In this document: in pieces, positions 11,221 through 23,202 of the stretch
Numbering within the stretch: the stretch's first letter is position 1
How the letters are laid out: every line of letters starts with the position of its first letter
The notes under the pieces: generated by a model
What the model saw: the letters and a program-made list of their open reading frames with translations, nothing else
What the model was told of the DNA's origin: nothing
Database searches by the model: none
Assembly (NCBI GenBank): GCA_037127255.1
Contig: JBANSL010000012.1
Coordinates: forward strand, 24,872,615-24,936,614
Reading direction: 5' to 3'
Length of the DNA stretch: 64,000 bases
Origin: Persicaria tinctoria
Taxonomy: Eukaryota; Streptophyta; Magnoliopsida; Caryophyllales; Polygonaceae
Translations under genes and position numbers: made by a program

Positions 11221-13911
11221 CTAGTTAATTAAAATTTATTGTTTTTATCATAAATTAGTACACTTTTTGATAAAAAATAAATGAAATTAATACACTCATA
11301 TCTTAATTATTACTCTACTTATTACTTTAATACAACTAACACCTAACTATCTAATCATTACAAAAGCAATTTTGTAAAGTGGTTGACAAAATATCTAAAA
11401 TTACATATTTTTCTTAACAAGATTTACATCCTATAAAACGATATGTTTTAATTAATGGATGGACTAGTTTTATAGCCTATTTGATATATAATATTAGAAA
11501 AGAGGTAAAGGTAAATGAAAACAAAAATGAATATAGTTGATTTATCACTCAAAATTTATTGTTAAAATTTGTAATTATTACCAAGTTTTCTTAAATTTTC
11601 ATTTAAATTTTCATATCAAATTTATTTTGTTTCCCCTATTTCAATCACTTATTCGAATAAGGTAAAAGTTTTCATAAAAAATGATCTTTTTCTCTCACCT
11701 AGACAAGCACCGCCAACATTTTTCCATTTTAGGCATTTTTAAAGAATTTTAAGCCTCTTTTTTGGTTTAATAGATTTCTTATCTCATTCTCTGAGATATG
11801 AAAAAATAAGACCATCTTTAACAACTTTTCTTAAAATTTTCCAAAATAGGAAAACAAAAGGTATATTCTTCAAAATATTTTTGCTTAAATTCCAACATAT
11901 TCATAATTTGAATATTTCGAGAAGCTTTTAGTTTTTGAGAAATATGTAAATTTGGTGAATCAATTTTATTTTTTCTGCTGCTTGCCTGCTTCCATATTTT
12001 GGATAATGAAATGAAGAATTTTTTGGACAAAAAAACAATAAAAAATCTCTAAACCCCTCAAATTATCAATTTTATATGGTTTTTGTGTTGATTATAGTAT
12101 TTGACATTTGTTGTTCCAAAATGGGTCATCGATGTTGGAATTTCCGTTTTATACTATCCAAATGTGTGATTTAAAAGTCAAATGTATATGATTTCCATGT
12201 TTTGGGGCAATTTTATACTATTTTACTTCATTTGTTTCTATTTATTATCTTTAAAAAACATATAGAAATAGTAATTAATGATAAATAAAAAATAACTATT
12301 TATTATCTTTAAAAAACATATAGAAATAGTAATTAATGATAAATAAAAAATAAATGAATAGAGTGACATTTTTGTGGTACTCTCAATAACCGACATAAAT
12401 TATATATATATTTCTAACTTATCACTTTATTAGAACGTAAGCTAATATTCTCCTAAACACGTACACTACTATGGGTGAATTCGAGACTCGTTTGAGTCAA
12501 CCATGGGCCCACCCACCCAACAGGTTGGGCTTCTCACCAAATCTAACCCAAGTTAATTAGGCTAAAAAAAGAAAAAAATCAAACTGTTTTGTGTAGTTCC
12601 ATTGAAGTGAAACACAACCCAACTCATTACATATAATTGATTTCTAATATATAAAAATAGAAATGGGTTTAGAAAAAACGCACCTTCCAATATGCAAAAG
12701 ACACTTAACTGTTCTCATCGGAGTTGCGTATGTTCAAACTTGTAACAAAATGGACGATATGGAATCGATGCCTACGTATACGCTGTCCCTAAAATTACCC
12801 TTTTTTCTAGGCTTTTAGCCTACCAATTCCACATTCACAAAATCACATTAAATAATTCAAATAAGAAATCTTTTTTTTCTTAAATAAAAAAAATATGCAT
12901 TGAATTCCAACAAAAAGAGGACAACGAACATTCCAGACGTTAACAACTGGAAGGTGGGGGGGGAAATGAATCCTACAAAAAAAAAAAGGCGATATGTTAA
13001 GTTGCAATTGCATATGGTTCACCCATTGTGGGGGTGTTTGCCCCATTTCTAAAAGCTTCACAAAACACATTAAATAAAATATTCTTGTAAAATAAATACG
13101 TGATAATAAAAAATGTAACCTCAATATTAGGGTTCGAAGTCTTGAACCCATCGCCGCGTATTATGGAATGTCCCTTCGTTTGTTCTCCTCACCCTATTCA
13201 AAATCGTCTACCACACTTGGTGGGTGCACTACTAATTACTATCACATAATTATTTTTAATGGAAATTACTTTTTTTTTAATTCATATACCAAATAAATAT
13301 CCATACATGTTTATAAAATAATAAATTGGAAAAATCATATTTTAAATTATTTTTTAAAATACTCTTTTTAATTTTTTTTCAAAGCATAATTTTGAAGATA
13401 AAATCTTAAACATACACGAATATTTGTTTGGAATACAAATGTATTTTTTTTAAAAAAATAAAAATAATTGCAGATGTGAGTTTAAATTAATTGATTAATT
13501 GAAATAAATAAACATGGGTTGCCATTCAGTCTGAGCATGACATTCCATTCCTTTTTAACATTTTTTTTTTACTATATGTAACAAAAAATTAAGAGAAAGA
13601 AATAAAATAAAAAAATATGTAAGAAAAAGAAACCTTTTTTCCCATGGTTGAGTCTTTGAAGAGGATATTCCCATCCCAATATAAGCAGTGAACCACCATA
13701 GTGGTATCTGTTGTCATTTCCGGCCGGGTAGAGTTGTAAAATACTCCGTCTTTCAAATTTTCAAACAAAAAGTTAATAGAATTCTTTATAAATAAAAACC
13801 CAAATATCAGTCATATGCATATTGATTTCGATTAATTAGTTAATATCAATCATAGCTGAAACTTTTGACCGAATATAATTTCTATTATATATGTCGGTAT
13901 ATATACTGTAT
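11221..13911. other. AT-rich non-coding stretch
   Basis: About 2.7 kb of AT-rich DNA with many A/T homopolymers and no convincing reading frame, RNA gene or terminal repeat. The only structure I see is the 58-bp tandem duplication at 12238-12353. Confidence 0.5.
12238..12353. repeat. 58-bp perfect tandem duplication
   Basis: Two adjacent, identical 58-bp units (12238-12295 and 12296-12353) beginning CTATTTATTATC. The lack of divergence points to a recent duplication or an assembly artefact. Confidence 0.9.
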
Positions 13912-16212
13912 ATGCAAAACCTCTATTGATGCAAGAAAGAGAGTAATCTGTTTATTCAAGAAGAGAATGAACGAGTACAGAATGTGTTAGTTACAACTAA
14001 CAGTGGGTCTCGTATACATAGAACCTCCCAAACTCTCCTATATAACATGAACTACCCTTGATACATATATTCCAATACCCCCCAAGTTAGATCGGGTGTG
14101 TCAAACACCAATCCCAACTTGGAAGACAGGAATCTGTGTTGATGTTCACCCAGGGGTTTGGTCATGATGTCGGCCAACTGTAATGAGGCCGGTAGGAAGG
14201 TGATGAGTAAGAAGAAAGTGTTGTTGTTGCTTTTCTCTCACAAAATGGCTGTCTATTCGAAGATGTTTGGTTCTTTCGTGAAAGAATGAATTGGCAGCAA
14301 GGTGGATGGCAGCACGGTTGTCACAATGCAGTGGAATTGGCAAGGGAATTTTGACTTGAAGATCCATGAACAAGCCTTCTAGCCATACAAGTTCACTTCT
14401 TGTATAGGACAAAGACTAGCTTGTACTTAGATTCGGCAAAGGACTTAGAAACAGTAGCTTGCTTCTTAGTCTTCCATGAAATGAGAGAATCTCCTAATAG
14501 CAAACAATATCCAGAGAGGGATCTAGCTGTGAATGTACATGATGCCCAGTCTGCATCACTAAAAGTTGACAAATGATGTGCAGAAGATGCAGAGTAAAAT
14601 AACCTTGCACTGATGGTGCCTCGAAGATATCTAAGAACATGTATGGAAGCTTGGTAATGTGGTACTCGAGGCTCAGTGACAAATTGAGACAAATGCTGGA
14701 CTGAATAAGAAATAGAAGGTCTTGTTAAATTGAGAAAGAGAAGCCTCCCAATAAGCCTCCAGTAGCCTTCCTTATCAGGATATGGATCTCCTTCTTCTGT
14801 AGACAAACGTAATCCTTTTGATAATGGAAAAGTAGCAGGCTTTGATTCCATCATTTTCATATCCTTCAGAAGATCAATGATGTATTTTCTCTGATGAATC
14901 ATCATGCCTTTCTTAGACCTTGCAACCTCTAGGCCAAGAAAATATCTAACAAGTACGTCCAAGGTCTTTGATAGTGAATTTCTAATGAAGCTATTGTTTA
15001 ACCTTGATCATTGCAGACTCATCATCTCCAGTGATGAGTAAATCATCTACATCAACCAGAGCTACAATAATACTAGAAGAAACTTTCTTAATGAATAACG
15101 AATAATCATGCTTTGATTGAATGAAGCCCAAAGAAATAAGAAACCTTGTCAATTCAAGATTCCATTGTCTACTTGCTTGCTTCAAGCCATACAATGACCG
15201 CTTAAGAAGACAAACCCGCCCTGGCAATGCCTTAGACGAATATCCTTCAGGAGGATTCATGTATATTTCTTGATTCAAGTAACCATGAAGAAATGCATTA
15301 TTTATGTCCAACTGATGAATAGGCCATTCCTTAATGGTTGACAAAGCAAGCATACTCCTCACTATAGTGAACTTTGCTACTGGACTAAAGGTGTGTTTGT
15401 AATCCTTTTCTTTGACTTGATTGTATCCCTTAGCCACAAGTCCTGCTCTATACCTTTCTATAGAACCATCAAGCTTATGCTTCAATTTAAAAACCCATTT
15501 TGAACCAATAACAATCTTGTCCTTAGGAAGCTCAGTAAGAACCCAAGTCTGATTTCTTTCCAAAGCATCTAAGTCGGATTGCATTGCCTCTATCCTAAAC
15601 CTGTCAAAACATAATCCGACCCGAAAACCCGACCCGCCCGCCCGAAATTTTTTGGGTCAAGACCCGGAAATTTTGATCCGGAATTTTGTTTCGACCCGAA
15701 CCCGAAAAACCGGTAATTTTGACCCGATTTACCCGATTGACCCGGTTGATTTATAATTAAATATAATTAATTTTTTTTTATATAATTAAAATTTATTATA
15801 AAATTATCAAATCATGATTTTTTTAATTTAAAAACTAAAAAATTGGCAAACCGGAAACCGACCCAAAACCCGGTCAAACCCGGGTTCTAGTCAACCCGGA
15901 AATACCCGGAACCCGTTTACCCGGGACCCGTTTTACCCGAGACCCGAAGTGACCCGACCCGAACCCGACTCGAATGACCCATTTGACAGGTCTACTATAT
16001 CCACTTAGAATCTGACTTAGCTTGTCTGTAAGTGTGAGGTTCCTGAATACTGACCAAGTTTGCAAATGACCTCACAAAATCTTGAGAAAACAAACTGACA
16101 TCACCCAAAGTCATAGAAATGAATGACTGAGATATTTCTGTACTTATGATAGGACAAACAAAGTCTCTAAGTCTTGAAGGATGCACATGAGCTCTTGATG
16201 ATCTTCTAGCAG
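13912..16212 (-). mobile_element. Ty1/copia retrotransposon, 3' half, decayed
   Basis: Minus-strand remnant. Pol pieces in order: 16002-16186 (pre-RT linker, 'HTYRQAKSDSKW'), 14991-15590 (RT, 'RNQTWVLTELPK', 'GSKWVFKLKHKLDGSIERY'), 14393-14962 (RT end to RNase H, 'FLGLEVARSKKGM') and 14141-14412 (RNase H, 'PLHCDNRAAIHLA'). The RT active-site box reads DVDD rather than YVDD (about 15040). A C-rich run at 14077-14084 is the complement of a polypurine tract, followed toward lower coordinates by a probable short LTR (about 13912-14073). Gag, protease and integrase are missing, with a break at about 16213. A hAT-type MITE interrupts it at 15596. Confidence 0.8.
15596..15994. mobile_element. hAT-type MITE, copy 1
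   Basis: 399 bp with terminal inverted repeats TAAACCTGTCA / TGACAGGTCTA and flanking 8-mers CTCTATCC (15588-15595) and CTATATCC (15995-16002), which match at 7 of 8 positions as expected for a hAT target duplication. The interior is rich in GACCCG motifs at both ends around an AT core. It splits the copia pol frame between the codons for '..DSKWI' and '..EAMQSDL'. The related copy is at 22726-23202. Confidence 0.85.
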
Positions 16213-16587
16213 GTTGTACTAACTTATTTATTTATTATTAAAGTTTCTACATAAAATTGAGTCGGAGCCGGCTAACAAGCTGAGCTCCCGCATCCCTTTT
16301 GAATACTAAACGCAATCCTAGTTAAAGTGTGACAAGGACCTCAACTATATCCGGGTAACCCCTTAGTTACCCTACACACCCCCTTGAGAAGTCTCATAGC
16401 ATCATCCTCTAAGTCACCAATAGTGGAAAAAGAAAACGACAGAAAGTGATAACCTTTGACCCCGCAAACATCCTTGTACTTCTTCCTTTTGTTATCATCA
16501 TCCACTCTAGCCGCTTTACCCAGAATGAAACTTGAAAGATCAGGCGAACTGAAGATAGAAGTTCCCGTAATGTCCACACAAGTGTCT
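16213..16587 (-). pseudogene. RT-associated repetitive gene family, C-terminal part (3' piece)
   Basis: Minus-strand coding remnant (16341-16580) with 'VDITGTSIFSS', 'GKAARVDDDNKRKKYKDVC' and 'FSFSTIGDLEDDAMRLLK'. These match the C-terminal region of a large plant family of uncharacterised, RT-associated repeat proteins ('FDVTGVSPFT...A...K..KY...C...G..FG..AFSTLGELG.D...FLKRL'). The conserved RPxDI ... DxTG spacing resembles a PD-(D/E)XK nuclease, but that is my inference. Its 3' side ends in an A-rich tract on the minus strand (16218-16236), as in non-LTR retroelements, directly against the copia remnant. The 5' piece lies beyond the CACTA element at 22231. Confidence 0.6.
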
Positions 16588-17915
16588 CACTACTAGAATT
16601 ATGTTCATAGACATCGGTTAAAAACCGATGTTAAACAAAAAAAAAATTCAACGTGTTAGTGGGTGGTGTTAAAAATCCCAACTTTACCACATCGGTTTAT
16701 ACCCGATGTCTTTAATAACTTATAACATCGCTTTTCTCTTTTATAATGATTTAAATACATGAATATAATTACGTTTTGATATATTCAACTAATGTTAAAC
16801 CATTATTATTTTGCATTTCTAGCAATTTAAATGTATGCAGCATAACAAAAAATTTCACATGAACATCGCTATTTTTTATAGACCCGATGTTTTACATTCA
16901 TACACACATCGATAATGCATTATTCAATTTGTGAATACTCTTTTTTCATTTATGATTTGTGATATTATTTTATATAAATATAATGTTCCATATTGGATAT
17001 TTTAAAAGACGATGTTATTTATGTATTTTCACATCAGTTTTTAATTGAGAAATGATGTTTTTGTGTTTTATATTATAATTTAATTTGATATGTATAGTGA
17101 GTTTTAGAAATCAATTTGATCGTTATAATCGACATATCTATAAAGATAGACATCGCTTTTTTTTTTCTCAAATCCGATGTCTTTCCTTGAATACACCAAT
17201 CATCGAATATCCATATTTATCTATGTGAGCCTGTTTTAGCTAATAGAAAATTAAACATTGAAAAGACAAATATACATTAAATAGTGACAATAAAGTCAAA
17301 TACAAGAGAACAATAGTGTCAAATACAAGATAAAATACATTAATAGACATTTTAAGTTGCTAGTCATTTACATAACACTACAATACAACCCATTTAGAGG
17401 TATCTCTATATGTGTTAATTATCCTACAACACATCAATCGTCATCGCTAGAGTGCAAACAACCTTTCCTAAGGTAGGCACTAAGAAATGCCAATTGAAAA
17501 ATTCAGCAACATCAAGAGACTGAAACTAGATGAAAAATTCAGCAGCATCCTACTGAAATGGAGAAGCAAAAAATAACACCAACGGCATCTGTATCATCAC
17601 CCTAGCTGCGACAAACAAAACACAAAAACAACTCCATCACTAGTACAAAGTTATTGATTAAGAGCGATTTGTTTCCTGCTATTGGTAAAGGAAGAATGGC
17701 TTGAATTTAATATGCAATTATGAATGATGCATTGCTAATCTATACTCATTGAACATGAACATGTTACTGCAGTAAGCAAATCAATTGATTACTTTGATAT
17801 GATATTTAAATAAATATAAGTTACTTAGTACTATTCTTTATCAAGTATAAAGAGATAGATCAGAATAGAGTAATAATCAATTTAAAGAGGCCCCCTTTTC
17901 CATGGAAAAATTTTG

Positions 17916-18191
17916 TTAGCGACGACTTGCAAATTGCAATCTAATCAATAACATGTGCCCTGCATAAACCTTCCAACAACAACATATCATACACAAGTCT
18001 AAAGATAAACCAGATCCCCAAAACATAAAAAAAAAAACACACATAACTATTGACCATACAGACTGATTTATGGACAAGAGAGGAGAAGAGTAAAAGGAAA
18101 GAGAATGAATGACCTTGGCGTCGTCGGCTTCCATGGAATCGGAACTGGTAAATCTCCTGCGCTTGAAAGTTGGTGGAGAGTTAAAGCTCAT
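17916..18191 (-). other. Possible first exon of a captured gene
   Basis: A minus-strand frame beginning MSFNSPPTFKRRRFTSS and running into MEADDAK before a stretch that looks intronic. It lies inside the CACTA element next to other host-like pieces. I cannot identify it, and only the first 30 or so codons look coding. Confidence 0.25.
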
Positions 18192-19000
18192 CAGATGAAG
18201 AGATCAGCAGAAGCCTTTGATCCCTCTCAAATCACAATTGCTCCTTTTCACAGGAAATTCAACTGTTCCTTCTCCTAGCTAATCAAACCATTTCGTGCTC
18301 TCGTCTTTATCCTTCGCCTACATACGACTAAAAAGGGATACACAATACCAAACTCAATAATCCATACTGATTCAATTAAATAAAGTAACGAATCATTTTA
18401 ATTTAAATCCAATAAGGAAAAAAAAAGCATATCCCTTCTAAGATTCAAGTAAAGCACAATTGTGAACCTCAAATCCTCAATATACTTCAAAACCCTAAAT
18501 AACCACAACAGAAGTGATTGCAGTGTTGGCGACAATGTGTAAAGAGAAATGATTGCAGTGTTGACAACATATGTGATTACAGATTCAAGTTAAGCACAAC
18601 CGCAAGATGGGAGGAAGATGAGAGGAGCGATAAACAAGTGTGTAAAGAGAAGTGATTGCAGTGCTGACAACAGAAAATTATATTTAGTTGTTCCAAATAG
18701 TGTAGAAAATGCCTGACTGAACTCATCCCCAACATCTATGATCAGTTATCCTGAAAATATAGAAAATGCATGACTAACCTCATCTCCAACATCTATGATC
18801 AGTCAACTATAAAATAATTTTATTCATACATACATTTTTCATTATGAAATAGAGAAATTGCATATGATAATACAAAAGAGATAGCAAACAGAAAATGATT
18901 CAAAAATCAACTCTTTAGTGAACGACACGTTGAGTTGAAATAAAACATTAAAAAAAACAAAGAAAATGTATAAACCCTACCTCTTCAACTTTGACAAGAA

Positions 19001-19260
19001 GACAAAATGTATCTCTATTCACTTTGAATCCAGGTTCATGAGATGGGATAGATACTAAATTTCATTGAAAAAGCTTGAACCACACACACACACACACATA
19101 GGACTCACTAAAAAATCAAAACAAAATACAAGTCTGAAGCATGTGCTGACCTATCAGACAGTGAGCACTGCACAAGTAATCGATCACAGAAAGATGGATG
19201 TACTTTGACAAACTGAATGATTTCACGAACTATTTCATTCTTGACTAGCAAAATGACAAT
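19001..19260 (-). other. Unidentified exon-like segments inside the CACTA element
   Basis: Two minus-strand stretches look exonic: one reading NEIVREIIQFVKVHPSFCDR (about 19182-19244) and one reading SIPSHEPGFKVNRDTFCLLV (about 18983-19050). Neither matches a family I recognise. They may come from the same donor gene as the 17916-18191 frame. Coordinates are approximate. Confidence 0.25.
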
Positions 19261-19526
19261 AGTTTATAATTAAAGGTCGAGACACATTTATTAAATCCCT
19301 AGTCATAGACGAACAAAAGAAACAAGACAATGAAGGCAAAAATCCATTTTGTGCTGTAATAACAAGAAACTTAACAAAGAAGACCTGCTGCAAAAGAGTA
19401 ACTTAATAGTTACAACAATCGACTCTAACAAACCTTTGAAACCAACTATAGATGTGCAATTAGGATTGGTTTGCACTTAACACAGAAGACCTGCTCAATG
19501 CAGCAGTAACAACTGAAAAAACATAC

Positions 19527-19640
19527 CTGCTCAATGAAGTAAACAAGCAACTCCACTGCGAGTTCACGATCACCAGACTGTGATGTCGTCTCCATAACAT
19601 CTTTGTAAATATTGTCTCTCGTTGACAATGCAATGGATTC
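19527..19640 (-). pseudogene. Captured clathrin heavy chain exon
   Basis: A 38-codon, phase-0 minus-strand exon ending in an intact donor (..GAGCAG|GTATGT). It contains '[16 protein letters not shown]' followed by '[19 protein letters not shown]'. This is the distinctive clathrin heavy chain leg segment ('[31 protein letters not shown]'), with substitutions such as T-R for K-K and T for A showing decay. In cells clathrin heavy chain forms the vesicle-coat triskelion; this lone exon inside a CACTA element is a transduplicated fragment and cannot encode it. The adjoining clathrin exon ('GKKECFASCLF..') is not seen next to it. Confidence 0.85.
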
Positions 19641-19880
19641 CTTCAATTAATAGAGTTATTTATACATTGCTCACCCAGATACCCCTGCAACAAGAATGAA
19701 TATAGTAGTCAATGGGCATCCTTTTTCTCAGGATGATACAAAAAGGCATAACTCAAGATGAACAATGAACACTAGGCTTCATTTTCTTAAATGCCCAAAA
19801 TATGACAAATATTCAACCAGAACAAATTGACGATATTCGTTTTCCATTATAAGTCTATTTTGATGTTAGGAGAACATTGA

Positions 19881-20776
19881 GGGCTTGTTTGGGATGGGTA
19901 TATAGATATAGGCTAGCTATGGGTATAGAAAGCCCAATATCTATATACCTCGTTTGGTATAATTAGTCAAATTAGTATATAGATATGGATCCTATATCTT
20001 CTATCTACTTATTCAAGGGTTTTTCTCACCTTTGGATATCTATCAAATTTGGGGGATATGGGGATATAGGAAAAAAAAACGCTTTCGCTCGCTCGCTTCC
20101 ATTGCCAGGTACTGAGCAGATACAATTTCTTCTCCTCCTTCTCCTTCTTCTTCTTTTCTAGAGATCTGCTCACTATTACATCTTGCCAAACTTGCATCTA
20201 TGTGAAGTGCTGTTTGAATTTTTTTTAGGGTTCGATTTTTTTTTTCCGCTTGCATCTGTTCTTCTTCTCTATGCTATTCGAAATTGTTGTTCGAATTTTA
20301 TGTTGTAATCACTTGTATATGCTCGACTTTATGCTATGTGAAATCGATTCGAATCAATTTTTGTTCGAATTTTTTTTTCAAACGAATGTCACCTGTATGT
20401 TGTTCGAAAGAGGGTTCGAAATTTCTGCCCGACTTTTTTTTCCACTTGCATAGTTGCATCTGATATTCTCTATGCTGTACGAAATTAAAATGGTCTTAAT
20501 TATTTTGTTGTTCTCTAATTTGTTCGAACATTGGGGTTTGAAATTTATGTTTTCATCTGTATGTTGTTTGAACATGTCGAAAGTTACAAGGTTTTTGGTT
20601 GTTTTGATTACATTTTCTCTTTTTGTTTTATTCTGATATCAATATACCCTTTCCAAACGGCAGATATATGATATAGATATCAATCTCATACCCATACCCA
20701 ATACCCATAGCCTGATATCTATATCTCATACCCATATCCTATATCCTATATCTATATACCCTTTCCAAACGGGCCC
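19881..20776. mobile_element. Nested MITE-like element with GGGCTTGTTTGG ends
   Basis: Inverted ends GGGCTTGTTTGGGATGGGTATA and TATACCCTTTCCAAACGGGCCC, flanked by TGA at 19878-19880 and 20777-20779. About 0.9 kb with no coding capacity. The interior holds repeated TTCGAA-type words and ATATCTATATAC runs near the ends. The superfamily is uncertain because the 3-bp duplication fits Harbinger-like or CACTA-like elements. A diverged relative is at about 28640-29100. Confidence 0.65.
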
Positions 20777-20819
20777 TGAGTTTCCAAATATTCAATTTTG
20801 AAATGAAATGGAATGCACT

Positions 20820-21600
20820 GACATATAATTTAACACTTACCTGTGGACTTGGAGACAAAAGAGCCGCATCAATTAAATCCAAGGGGGATAGACATCGGTG
20901 GGCGCCGGGCAACCACGAGTTTTCGAAGTGTGAGATCTGAGGAGGAGAGAGAAGAGAACTGTCGATGGGAGAGAGATGAAGTTCGACGAAGGGAAAAAAC
21001 CTAATTCCTAAATCAGAAATGGCAGGGAGAAGGATAACTTGCAAAAATTAAATCCAAGGGGGATAGAAAGAGATATACCTACAGCGAGCGAGTGTAGAGA
21101 AGATAGAGGCGTGGTCCGGCGAAGGTGGGAGGAACAGAGAACAAGAGGCTTCGACGTCAACGTTGGCGACTGTAGGCCGAATTGAGAACAAGTCCACGCA
21201 GCTATAGACCGGGTCGCGAAGAAGACGGGAGATCTGGAATTGGGGAACGAGAGATGGTAGATCTGGAATCGGAGAACGAGAGACGGGACATCTGAGAAAC
21301 AGATCTGGAATCGGGAGGGTGGCCGACGACAGGCGGTGGAGGTGACGACGGTGGGGTTGCTGTTGTCTCCGGCGAGAAACACTTTCTCAAACAGATCTGG
21401 AGAGTGAGAGGGGAGGGAGAGGCGGGGGATTTGGGGGAGGGTGGGTAGATCTGGTGGTGGAGAAAATCTCGGTGATGGAGAAGGAGAAGGAGGAGGAGGG
21501 GGAGGAAGTGTTCAGGCATGGCGGGGAGGGTCTGGAGAGAGGGAGGGTTAGAGAGTCGGAGGGGATGAGTTGTCTTGAGAGAGATTTATGCTTCCCAAAA
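20820..21600 (-). other. GA-rich leader-like segment
   Basis: Strongly GA-rich on the plus strand (CT-rich on the minus strand) with overlapping minus-strand frames of Pro, Ser and Leu (21202-21519, 21008-21382). It looks like the 5' leader and first exon of the captured minus-strand transcript. No domain is recognised, and I do not call a protein. Confidence 0.3.
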
Positions 21601-21679
21601 GTATTTCAATAATACTTTGAGCGGGTTTTCAAATTTTTTCTAAGTGTTGTAAAATTTGAGATGAGCAGGATTTGACTTA

Positions 21680-22036
21680 GGGTTCGTATGGGACGGAGTT
21701 AATAAACTGACTAAAATTATAAACAGGGTAAAATTTATAAACTGTTGGTAAAAGTAGTTAAAAATTTATGAAAAAATATAAACTCCGTATGGGGTGAAAA
21801 ACAGTTTATTTGTAAAAAGTGTAGTTTATTTTGTTATTATTAGGGGTATTATGGTATTTGCAAATCAAATAAACCATATAAACTCCAAATAAGCTTCCTC
21901 CAACAGCTTTTTTTTAACACATAATTTTAACTGTTTATATGAGTTTTTGGGTGTCCATACGCCCTTTTAACCGGTTAAAAATATAAATAGCTGATTCGAC
22001 TTATTTTTTTAACTGTTTTTTTTACCATACATACCC
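21680..22036. mobile_element. Tourist-like MITE, copy A
   Basis: 357 bp with ends GGGTTCGTATGG and CCATACATACCC and TTA on both sides (21677-21679, 22037-22039), the PIF/Harbinger target signature. It shares long stretches with copy B at 28259-28609, which is in inverse orientation. Confidence 0.85.
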
Positions 22037-22230
22037 TTAGTTCAGATTTCAATCCCGCCTTATTTTTTTTTTCAAAAATCACTTCCCACATCGGTCAACA
22101 AAATAGGACGGTGTTTGTTTTGTTTTCAACATCTAAAATTTACAAACTGATGTTAAAAATCTATTTAACATCATGCGTTTTTTTGACTGATGTTAATCAC
22201 CCGATGTCTATGAAAAGAATTCTAGTAGTG

Positions 22231-22717
22231 ATCTTTGCCATGGGACCGGTTGTAGAACAGAATATCGGGTGGTCGAAGCTCCCCTCCCTTGTCATCAACC
22301 ATACCAGTAGACGCCTCTTTACGAACACAGATTCCGTCCTTTAAGCATGCATCGTACAAAGCATCACGCACAAAATTATGACGATGCTTAACACCAATAT
22401 CAATTGCACAAGCAAGTGCGTGATCTCCCTACTTATCCAAAATGTCTTTCTCATAATCAGGGCATTTGGAGCCCGCATTAAACAACTCAATTCCGATACG
22501 ATATTTAATAACTGAGCAAAAGGTAACAAGATTCATAACCTGACCAAGACCGGGAATAGAAGCAGCTTTCAGCCATTGTTGGGCCACAGAGAGTTTCGGA
22601 TTAGCAATAAGAGCTTCTTCCCTCCCAGTAAAAGCAAAGTCCACCTTGAGAGGCTTGTCCACATTACACATACAACACAAAAAAAAAGGAATAAAAAGTA
22701 CTTCCCAAATTCAAAGT
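22231..22717 (-). pseudogene. RT-associated repetitive gene family, C-terminal part (5' piece)
   Basis: Minus-strand remnant containing 'AQQWLKAASIPGLGQVM', 'IKYRIGIELFNAGSKCPDYE', then 'GDHALACAIDIGVKHRHNFV', 'CVRKEASTGMV' and 'LRPPDILFYN' up to the CACTA insertion at 22230. The order matches the plant repetitive family '..FR..L.YRLG.PLF......C..C....D..GDHA.HC....G.K.RHD.VRD....RKE....LRPAD.LVYN'. A stop lies between 'DILDK' and 'GDHA' (about 22432). Together with 16213-16587 it forms one gene split by the CACTA element. Confidence 0.65.
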
Positions 22718-22725
22718 GAACTAAT

Positions 22726-23202
22726 TAGACATGTCAAAACATAACCCTACCTGAAAACCCGACCCGACCGCCCAAAATTTTTTGGGTCAAGACCCGAAAA
22801 TTTTGACCCGAAATTTTTTTCAACCCGAACCCGAAAAATTAGAAATTTTCCGGCTAATTTGGGTTTTGACCCGCTGACTCGGTAATTTTGACCCGATTTA
22901 CCTGATTGACCCGGTCACCCGATTGACCCGGTTGATTTCTAATTAAATATAATAAAAAAAAAATTGTATATATAATTAATTTTTTTATATATAATTAAAA
23001 TTTATTGTAAAATTATCAAATCATGATTTTTTTAATTTAAAAAATAAAAAACAAACAAACCCGAAATCGACCCGAAATGACCCGAAACCCGGTCAAACCC
23101 GGGTTCTAGTCAACATGGAAATACCCGGAACCCGTTTACCCGGGACCCGTTTTACCCGAGATCCGAAGTGACCCGACTCGAATGACTCGTTTAACAGGTC
23201 TA
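22726..23202. mobile_element. hAT-type MITE, copy 2
   Basis: 477 bp with ends TAGACATGTCAAA and TTTAACAGGTCTA, flanked by GAACTAAT (22718-22725) and GAACCAAT (23203-23210), a 7-of-8 match. Same GACCCG-rich arms and AT core as copy 1 at 15596-15994, and in the same orientation. Confidence 0.85.

Larger units (their letters stand above)
16588..22230. mobile_element. CACTA element with captured host exon
   Basis: Starts CACTACTAGAATT at 16588 and ends with the inverse AATTCTAGTAGTG at 22230. Subterminal zones carry inverted ACATCGGTT..AACCGATGT motifs (16610-17170 and 22090-22205). On the minus strand the interrupted gene reads ..HGKD up to the element and resumes DTCVDITG.. after it, with AGA present on both sides (plus one extra base), consistent with a 3-bp target duplication. 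At 5.6 kb it has no transposase. It contains a clathrin-heavy-chain exon, a TGA-flanked MITE at 19881-20776 and a Tourist MITE at 21680-22036. Confidence 0.85.
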
